Shown here piece after piece: positions 55,907 to 64,000 of a stretch of 64,000 bases of DNA. How positions within the stretch are numbered: the stretch's first letter is position 1; the number at the start of each line of letters is the position of its first letter. This DNA comes from Flaveria trinervia (lineage: Eukaryota > Streptophyta > Magnoliopsida > Asterales > Asteraceae). The notes below the pieces were generated by a model that was not told where the DNA came from, made no database searches, and saw only the letters and a program-made list of their open reading frames with translations. The DNA lies in the NCBI GenBank assembly GCA_025506515.1, contig CM046443.1:92150349-92214348 (forward strand), read 5' to 3'. Both the position numbers and the translations under genes were made by a program.

Positions 55907-56043
55907 TGTCCTTTAAAGCAATGTGATAATTCTTTGGCTCTTGCTGACTGATGAAGAGAGCATAGAAGCAGAAATTTGACAATTGACTCTTGTTGATACT
56001 CCAGCAGTGATATCACCAATGATTTGAGACATAGGGTGATTCT

Positions 56044-57300
56044 TCAGATCTTGATACACAATGAGATCTGTACAAGTGTTTGTAGCCGGCTCAGCAGCAA
56101 CAGATGGTGATGGTGATCATTTCCTTGAAACCAATTAGTGGATGGTAATTCAAAGGAAGTTGAATTCGAAGAGATCTCATCAGCATTTGTTGTGGATGGT
56201 GCTACTGGAGCTACAGGAACATCAGGTCTAGCTGAGTCAGGCAGCTGATCACTAAACCTGAAGAGGTGAGTACTGCAATCATCATCATCATCAGCAGTAG
56301 TACCACCAGGCGGTGAACTGTTGACAGGAGCAACAGCAGGAGTTTGATAAGGAACATATTGCAGTATGTCCAAATCAAATAACTCCACAGGACTTTGTGG
56401 AATCTTGTCCTTTGGAGATTCATTAACTTAACATGTAGAGTTTCTTCAACCATCTTTGTTCTGCAGTTGAAGACTCGGTATGCCTTGCAAGTAGATGAAT
56501 AACCAACAAAGTACCCTGCATCCACCTTAGGATCAATTTATGGTTGATCCTTTGTGTTGAGAATAAAACAGGGACACCCAAATGCTTTGAAAAATGAAAT
56601 CAGAGGAGCCAAATGATGGAGAACTTCATATGGAGTCTTCATCAACTCTGATTTACTAAAACTCTATTTTGCACATAACAAGCTGTGTTGACAGCTTCAG
56701 CCCAAAAGGTCAGTGGCAAACCTGAGTCAGCCAGCATGGACCTTGCAGCTTCAATGAGGGTCCTGTTCTTTCTCTCCACTACTCCATTTTGTTCTGGAGT
56801 CCTTGGAATGCTGAACTGCCTTTTGATTCCCTTTGAAAGATAGAGTCATCAAGTGTATGATTTCTGAACTCAGTTCCATTGTCACTCCTAATACACTTGA
56901 CTGGAAGGGAATACTGCTTCTAATATACAGCACAAAGTGAATAATTTTCTGAGCAGCCTCATCCTTTGAATGTAGAAAGAAAGTCCATACAAATCTGGAG
57001 TAATCATCCACAATTACCAGACAGTATTTCTTCTTTGCCATGCTCATACTCTCACAGGACCAAATAGATCCATATGCAGTAATTGCAAGCAGGCAGTGGA
57101 CTTGGGCACTTCAATAGAGGGAATGAGACTTGTGCTGTTTCCTTTACACAAGCAGTGCAGGTTTCATCACAGTGGAACTCCTTTATTGGTAAGCCTCTGA
57201 CTAAACTATTGTGGGTAAGCTGATTCATGTTTTTGAGATTAACATGACCAAGCCTCCTGTGCCACAGTTTAGATTCTTGAGAAGAGGCTTTGGAAAATAG
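56044..57300 (-). pseudogene. Copia integrase, copy C
   Basis: MSMAKKKYCLVIVDDYSRFV (first Asp region) and WTFFLHSKDEAAQKI at 57047-56751. The second Asp and Glu motifs are readable in shifted frames at about 56870 and 56780. DAGYFVGYSSTCKAYRVFN is at 56525-56211, followed by the Thr/Pro linker at 56388-56044. The zinc region is at about 57180-57290. Confidence 0.9.
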
Positions 57301-57402
57301 GCAAGGATTGCCTTTGAGATCTATCTTCTTAGAAGATCTAAGGCATACACTCTTCCTGTCCTGTGGCTTTCAGGAGAGTGTGATCATCCAACACCTTATC
57401 AA

Positions 57403-57884
57403 TCAAGTGCAAAACTTTGGATGACAGATCCTACAGTTTTGACTGGTGAAAAGGGCAACATGGCCTTTATCACACATTTGACTGACACTCAAGAGATTGT
57501 ACTTGAGATTTTCCACATGATTAACATCATCAATTGATTTCTTCTCCATTGGAGACAAAGCCCTTACGATGATGTAACCCCTAGCATCATTGCCAAAAGA
57601 GACAAATCCCTTCTTTCCTTGAGAGTAGTCATGAAGAAGAGAGCTGTTCCCAGTCATGTGCATAGATCCCCCACTGTCTACATACCAGATGCTACTTTGG
57701 CATGTTGAAGAACCTGCAAAAATAAACAATTAGTTAGTTTTAGAGACCAAACCTTTTTGGTTTTGGGTCTGGTCTCATCAATAGATGGTAAACTAACAGG
57801 TTTATTTGAAACAACAGCCTGAGAGGAAGAAGATGGTGCAGAAGAGGAGTCCTTTGGCTTGGACCTCCTTTTCTGTGGTTTCAC
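57403..57884 (-). pseudogene. Copia aspartic protease, copy C
   Basis: SIWYVDSGGSMHMTGNSSLL contains the catalytic DSG. SQGKKGFVSFGNDARGYII and LKYNLLSVSQMCDKGHVAL follow. Upstream is a Ser/Lys linker (57884-57678). Frame broken at about 57680-57730. Confidence 0.9.
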
Positions 57885-58079
57885 ATAGGAGCATCTAGTT
57901 GGTTAACTCTACCCAACAGATGTGTTACCATCATCACCAGCTGTGTCTGATTTTGTGATAAAGCTTTCAGCTCATCAGACACATTGCTAGTGGAGTTTGA
58001 TAAGTTCCTATGTTGCACCTTCTTCTTCTGAGCACCCTCAGCTGTCACCTGTTTAACCCCTTCCTTTTTGGATTCTTTG

Positions 58080-60545
58080 AGGACTTAAGGGGTACAGGAT
58101 TTGATGTTGCAGATACAAATGTGGTTCAAACTCAGTTTTCATTTTTACCATTTTCTCATTAATTTCTTCTTTTACTTGAGTTTGGAACCTCTTTTATACC
58201 AACAATCATCTGTAAGATGATTGAACAAACCACATACTTCACATGGTTTCTTCTTCATCTTAGGTTGATCATCAACTAAGAGGTGTGAAGCAACAGAAGA
58301 CTTGTTCTTTAATGCTTTGGAGCATTGTTTGCTTTCTTGACAGCCCTTTAGTAGTCTTCAAACTCTTTCTACTGTCAGTTTTCTTCTCTCAGTACTGACA
58401 GCAGTTGAAGTTTGAACTTCAGATGTTAAATCCTGCTCTCTAGTCCTTTCAGGACCTTCAGAATTAACTCCTGAGTTGATCAACTCATTAATCATGTGAA
58501 TGTCAGCATTTGAACCATCAACATCAGCTGATAGGTTCAAAGAGGGCTTGATGCTGACTGCTACTTCTGATTGTGCTGTATCAGAAGGTAGATCACATGA
58601 TGTGATGGATTGGTTATCACTCTCACCATCAGATTCTACCTCTGCTCTTGGGGTAAAATCTGTAGATGGAGCAGTGTGATGTAACCAATTCCAAACTTCA
58701 CATTTGAAGCAGATTGCTTACTAAGAAGCATTTCAAAACCTTTGCAAGATTGTACCCATCTATCACACTCTACTGGGTAACTGCAAGGGTTTCTTTGAGA
58801 TCTTTGTACTTCTATAGAAGTACTTCTTCTCTAGCCTTATCATCAATTATTTGGCAATTCAGTTTATAAATCTCATCATTTTTATCTTTGAGCACAAACT
58901 CAAACTCAGCTTTGTTTTTGGAAATTATTTGTTCTAGCTCAATGTTCTTATTAATTAGAGCTACATTTGCTTCTCTAATGGAAGCAAATGTTGCTATGCA
59001 TTGTTCAGAACATAATCTGGCTTTTGCCTCAGAGGATACCTGTGATACCTGAGGTGTAGAGGCATTAGAAAATGCGTATCAGCAGACTCCAAAGCCATAA
59101 GAGCTAGATTCCAAAAGGACTGTCACCACCATGTTGACCAGCACCTGAGAACAGTTGATCATGACCAGACAAGTCTGGTAAACTGCTCCAGTCAACAACC
59201 CTGGGGTGAAGAAGCTGTGTTGTTGAGGTTGGGTTGTTGATGAGATTGGGAAGGCTGAGGTTCTGGTAGTGCATGAGGTTGTGGTGCCATAGGAACTTGC
59301 ACTTGATTTGACTGTGGCATGTAATAACAAGGGTACGGATATGGCATTTGACCTTGAGGAACAAATATGCCGGAGATTGTTGTTGAGGATGACTAGAGGT
59401 GACAGGATGTTGCCCTCTGTGTTGTGACTATTGCCAGAAAAGTCACAAAGGGTGCAGGGAGTTAGATCCAGTTGATCTACACTCTCTTGCAAAGTGTCCA
59501 AGCCTTTGGCATTTGTGACACCTCAACTTGCTCTTGTCAAAACAACTTTGGTTTTGCCAAAGAGTCCTGGGAATTTTCTTCCAGTTCTTTTATAGAACTT
59601 CTGAGATCTGATATTTATCAAGGCCATTTGGCTCAAAATATCCATCTCTTCTAAGTCATCATCAGCAATCCCCTTGAGATCATCCATAATGAAACATAGA
59701 TTGTCGTTATTACACCCAGTAAAATGACCATCAACACTACACCACAAATGCAGAATCAGAAGTGCTTGAAGAGAAATAATATGCTCATCATACTGGCATT
59801 CAGATGAAGCATATTCTGACTCATGACCACACCAAGGCAGTGTGCCTGTACAAAGTCTTCAGTGAGCTTTCCAGATGAAGACAACTTTCTCTTCTATTCT
59901 ATCTCTCTCTCAAAAGTGAGCAGTTTCCCATGGAGTTGGGTGAGAGATAGTTTGTCCAAACTTGCACTGGAGCGTAGGACAATAGTGTATGTGTCCCATC
60001 TCTCAGGCAGTGATCTGAGAAATCTGTTATTCATCTGAATATGGTGTATTCATGTTTGACCATTTTTAGTTCAGAGATCAAACAAGAGACCGCTCATATT
60101 GTTGAGTCAGTGTCTCACCCTTTCTATGAGAGAATGTCTATATTGTTGGCAAGAATTTCTCTATTATTTGCCAAGACCTCATCTGTTCCTCCAAATTGTT
60201 CTTTCAAGGCATCCAGAGGTCATGGCAGTTTCATGATGCATTAGCCCAGAATAGATTTTATTTGGCAGTGCCATGGCCAGAATTCCATGGGCTTTTGCAT
60301 CAATTTCAAGCAACTTCTTATCCTCATCTGAGTATTGCTCCCTCCTCTTCGGAACCATTTGATGGTTTCCGGTTATTCACCATAGGCTTGTGTGGACCAT
60401 GTACCACTGATGTCCAACACCCTGCGCTGTTAACAGATAGGTGATGGAGCATACGTCTTTGCCATATGTTATACTCATTCCTAACCAGTATTGGTGGCTT
60501 GGTTGAGGAAATAGTATTGTGAGGATCATTGGAGGGAGTAGTCAT
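58080..60545 (-). pseudogene. SIRE-type gag, copy C
   Basis: ATG 60545 (MTTPSNDPHNTISSTKPP), NEYNIWQRRMLHHLSVNSAG. NLCFIMDDLKGIADDDLEEM and ALINIRSQKFYKRTGRKFPG are at 59747-59523. The first CCHC knuckle is near 59460-59530 in a shifted frame. The second CCHC region, near 58190-58250, reads CEVCGLFNHL-like. The coiled-coil extension is at about 58640-59060. Broken by many indels. Confidence 0.85.
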
Positions 60546-60763
60546 TTTCAGTTCAAAAACAATTTAGTTCAAGCTTTTAAAAGTTTAGAAGACCACACCA
60601 AACTCAATGAGAACCAAGAAGAAAAGATCTCAGGATGATGAGCAGAAATACAAAAAACTCAATCTCTATAACCGTTTCTTGCAAAAACAAAAGCTAATTC
60701 AATCAAACTTAGATCTTGAATAGCAGTTTCAATGATCAATTATTAGATCGATCAATGATTAAC

Positions 60764-60775
60764 GCTCTGATACCA
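60764..60775 (-). promoter_or_regulatory. Primer binding site, copy C
   Basis: Sense TGGTATCAGAGC, 2 nt from the 5' LTR at 60778. The leader 60546-60763 holds no ORF. Confidence 0.93.
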
Positions 60776-60777
60776 TT

Positions 60778-61656
60778 TGACAGGATCAGCGATCACAAGT
60801 TTGATGTATTAGGATTCAAAGCAGCGGAATACAAACAGGAATTAGACAAATTGTAGCAAGCAATCGATACTTGTATGCATTAAGAGCGCATACGGTTATA
60901 GGGGAGAGAATATATATTTCAGATTTCAAGGAATGTTTATAGATGTAAAATATTTCTAATAAATCATTCGTTCATTCCCTTTATTCATCTGTGTTACAAT
61001 AAGTTGTCACTCCTTATATAGAGTGCAACAATCACTGCTGTTATCACGGAACGTGACAACTGGCAGATCTAGTACAAAAAATAACTAATTCTTCAACAAA
61101 CTACTGAAATGTTCACAACTACTGAGAACATATCAGCGTGTTAAGTACAAAATATAAAACTACTGAAACTACAACGACTGAAGAACAAGCTCTTCAGTCG
61201 TTTTACAAAACTACTGAAACATAAAAATATAAAACTACTGATATCACAACTACTGAAGAAGTACTCTTCAGCAGTTGTGACAAACTACTGAGGCTTCAGT
61301 ACTTGATCTTCAGACTTTGACCTTCAGGTGTTTCATCAGCTGATGACTTCAGCAGATATCATCAGTGTCTTCAGTCTTGGTCTTCAGACTTTGTATCAGT
61401 GTTGATCTTCAGCACTTGTAAACTCTTCAGCTGTTGTACTTCAGTACTTTGGTCTTTCAGCTTCAGTACTTGTGTTCTTCAGCTGTTGTACTTCAGCACT
61501 TTAGTTCTTCAGCTGTTGAGGTCTTCAGCACTTGATCTTCAGCTGTTGAAGTCTTCAGCACTTGTCAAACTACTGATGAGGCTTTCAGCAGTTGTTGTGA
61601 TACCATGTGGGACTGGAGGTTTTCTGATCTTGGCTCATTGGTTCTTTTGGTCAACA
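60778..61656 (-). repeat. 5' LTR of SIRE copy C
   Basis: 879 bp, TGACAGGATCAGCG to TCAACA. TATATAAGG on the minus strand at 61012-61020. CTTCAG/CAGCTGTTG repeats in U3 at about 61275-61590. Confidence 0.95.
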
Positions 61657-61959
61657 GTTTATCAGTGCTTTATGTTTTTGAGATAAACATGACCCAGCCT
61701 CTATGCCATAGAGTAGATTCTGAGGGGAAGCCTTGGAAATAGGAAGGATGGCCTTTGAGATCTATTTTCTTGGAAAGATCTAAGGCATACACTCTTCTTG
61801 TCTGTTGGCCTTCAGGAGAGTGTATTCATCCAACACCTATCAATCAAACTTAGAACTTTGGATGACAGATCCGACAGTTCTGACTGGTGAAAGAGCAACA
61901 TGGCCTTTGTCACACATTTGATGACACTCAAGAGGTTGTACTTGAGATTTTCCACATGT

Positions 61960-62350
61960 TTTACATCATCAAACTTTATTTCCCCATGGAAACAAAGCCT
62001 TTGCCGATGATGTAACCCTTTGCATCATTGCCAAAGACACAAACCCCTTCCTTCCTTGAGAGTAGTCATTAAGAAGTGATATGTTTCTTGTCATATGCAT
62101 GGTCCTCCACTGTACATACAGATGCTCTATGGCATGTTGAAGAACCCTGCAAAACACAACAAATTAGTTAGATTTTGAGACCAAACCTTTTTGGTTTTGG
62201 GCCTTTTCTCATCAACAGATGGTAAACTAACAGGTTTGTTGGAAACAACAGCCTAAGAGAAAGAAGATGGTGAAGAAGAGGAATCCTTTGGCTGGACCTC
62301 CTTTTCTGTGGTTTCAACATAGGAACATCTAATTGGTTAACTCTTCCCAA
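61960..62350 (-). pseudogene. Copia protease remnant, copy B
   Basis: MHMTRNISLLNDYSQGRKGF corresponds to MHMTG..LLHDYSQGKKGF of copies A and C. The catalytic DSG region upstream is degraded. MGRVNQLDVPMLKPQKRRSS is the linker before it. Confidence 0.8.
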
Positions 62351-62599
62351 TAGATGTTGAACATCATAACCAGCTGAGTCTGGTTTTGTGATAAAGCTTT
62401 CAGCTCTTCAGACACATTGGCATTGGAGTTTGATAAGTTCCTATGTTGCACCTTCTTCTTTTGAGCAATCTCAGTTGTTACCTGTTTAACCCCTTCCTTT
62501 TTGGATTTCTTTTGGACTTAAGGGTTACAGGATTTGATGTTGCTGGTACAAATGTGGCTTCAAACTCAGTTTTCATTTTAACCATTTTCTCTTTAATTT

Positions 62600-64000
62600 C
62601 TCTTTATGTTTGAGTTTGGATCCTCTTTTGTACCAACAATCATCTCGTAAGCTGATTGAACAAACCACATATTTCACATGGTTCTTCTTCATCTTATGTT
62701 GATCATAACTAAAGAGAATGAAACTACTGAAGACTTGTTCTTCGGCACTTTGGAAGCACTATTTGCTTTCTTGACTTCCTCTTTAGTAGTCTTCAAACCC
62801 TTTCTACTGACAGTTTTCTTCTCTTCAGTGCTGACAGTAGTTGGAGTTTGAACTTCAGGTGTTAAATCTTGCTCTCCAGTCCTTTCAGGACTTCCAGAAA
62901 TAACTCCTGAGTTGATCAACTCTTTGATCATGTGAGTGTCAGTATTGAACCATCAAGATCAGCTGATAGGTTCAACGAGGGAATAATACTAACTTCAACT
63001 TCTGATGGTGCTCTATCAGAAAGTGAATCACATGATGAGGTGGATTGGTTATTGCTTTCTCCATTGGATTTCACTTCTGCTCTTGAAGCAAAATCTGTAG
63101 GAGGAGCAGTGTGATTATAACCAATGCCAAACTTCACATTGGAAGTTGATTGCTTACTAAGAAGCATTTCAAAACCTTTGCATGATTGTACCCATCGATC
63201 ACACTCTACTTGGGTGACTGCAAGGGTTTCTTTGAGGTCTTTGTACTTTTCTAAAAGTACCTCTTCCTAGCCTTATCATCAGTGATTGGCATTTAAGTTT
63301 ATAAATCTCATCATTTTTCTCTTTAAGCATAGACTCAAACTCAGCTTTTCTTTTGGAAATGATCTTTTCTAGCTTTATGTTCTTATTAATTAAAGCTACA
63401 TTTGTTTCTCTAATAGAGGCAAATACTACTATGCATGTTTCAAAACATAATTTGGCCTTAGCCTCAGAGGATACCTGTGATACCTGTGATGAAGAGGCAT
63501 TTGAGGATGATCCATCTACAGACTCCAGAGCCATAAGTGCCAGATTCCCAAAAGGACTGTCACCACCATGTTGACCAGCACCTGTGAACAGTTGTTCATG
63601 ACCAGACATGTCATCTGGTAAACTGCTCCAGTCAACAACTCCAGGGGTGAAGAAGTTGTGTTGTTGAGGTTGAGGAGGTTGATGAGATTGAGATGGTTGA
63701 GGCTCAGGAAGAGCATGTGGTTGTTGAGCATGGGTGCTTGAACCTGACTGGTTGTGGCATGTAATAACAAGGGTAAGGATATGGCATTGGACCCTGAGAA
63801 ACAAAATATGCAGGAGATTGTGGTTGAGAATGATGACCAGAATTGACAGGATGTTGCCCTCTGTGTTGTTGACTATTGCCAGGGAAAGTCACAAAGGGTG
63901 CAGAAGATTAGATCCAGATGATCTACATTCTCTAGCAAAGTGTCCAAGCCTGTGGCATTTGTGACACTTCAACTTACTCTTGTCAAAACCAACTTTGGTT
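62600..64000 (-). pseudogene. SIRE-type gag (C-terminal part), copy B
   Basis: The coiled-coil extension is at 63804-63199 (AKLCFETCIVVFASIRETNV, NKNIKLEKIISKRKAEFESM). MLLSKQSTSNVKFGIGYNHT is at 63167-62928. The second CCHC region is at about 62640-62700, and the first zinc knuckle at about 63930-63990 on the window edge. Frames are less broken than in copy C. The N-terminus lies outside the window. Confidence 0.85.

Larger units (their letters stand above)
49244..61656 (-). mobile_element. SIRE-type Copia element, copy C (complete, nested in B)
   Basis: 12.4 kb with both LTRs (876 and 879 bp), PBS, gag-pol, hairpin spacer, aORF and PPT, flanked by GTTTA. Its LTRs are nearly identical and differ mostly by single-base indels. 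All domains are present, but frames are interrupted by many small deletions compared with copies A and B. Confidence 0.95.
61657..64000 (-). mobile_element. SIRE copy B, right (5') part with protease and gag
   Basis: It begins with GTTTA, then continues the integrase zinc region broken at 49243. The 5' end of the element lies beyond the window. Confidence 0.92.

Overview
This window is nuclear DNA of a flowering plant and consists almost wholly of retrotransposons stacked and nested in one another. I recognise no host gene, rRNA, functional tRNA or CRISPR array. The extra ORF that follows pol in the Copia elements resembles, from memory, ORFs annotated beside Pol polyproteins in daisy-family (Asteraceae) genomes. 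I therefore suspect Asteraceae but cannot prove it.

Layout, left to right. (1) 1-12016, minus strand: SIRE-type (Sirevirus-like) Copia element A, with its 3' LTR cut by the window edge, then aORF, a hairpin-array spacer, pol, gag, PBS and 5' LTR. (2) 12017-14239: right part of a Ty3/Gypsy LTR (plus), cut by element A. (3) 14240-14489: unassigned, partly ACC-rich. (4) 14490-23253, minus: Gypsy element G1, two ~2.0 kb LTRs preceded by an orphan leader/PBS piece, so the layout is leader-LTR-internal-LTR. (5) 23254-25728, plus: 3' part of another LTR element (acidic coiled-coil ORF, PPT, probable 3' LTR). (6) 25729-29128: AT-rich DNA with a LINE 3' remnant and a weak Helitron-like end. (7) 29129-30874, plus: 5' part of a Tnt1-like Copia element. 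(8) 30875-40291, plus: Gypsy element G2, full length apart from a truncated 3' LTR. (9) 40292-41166, minus: G1-related fragment G3. (10) 41167-49243 and 61657-64000, minus: SIRE element B. (11) 49244-61656, minus: SIRE element C, complete with both LTRs, inserted in the integrase region of B and flanked by the 5-bp duplication GTTTA.

The right half therefore reads as a nest: Tnt1-like Copia > G2 > G3 > SIRE B > SIRE C. All coding regions are broken by frameshifts and stops. In element C, whose LTRs are nearly the same length and closely alike, most differences are small indels, so some breaks may be assembly errors rather than decay.

The strongest new signals are RNA-level structures shared by the three SIRE copies. 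One is a 54-nt stem-loop 5 nt past the aORF stop whose arms change together. One is a long stem across the polypurine tract and the start of the 3' LTR, also with a paired change. One is an array of small hairpins between pol and aORF that come in two complementary arm types. G2 also carries an 81-nt GT...AG interruption between gag and protease whose removal restores the frame exactly. The Gypsy LTRs contain a tRNA-like segment with a perfect B box.
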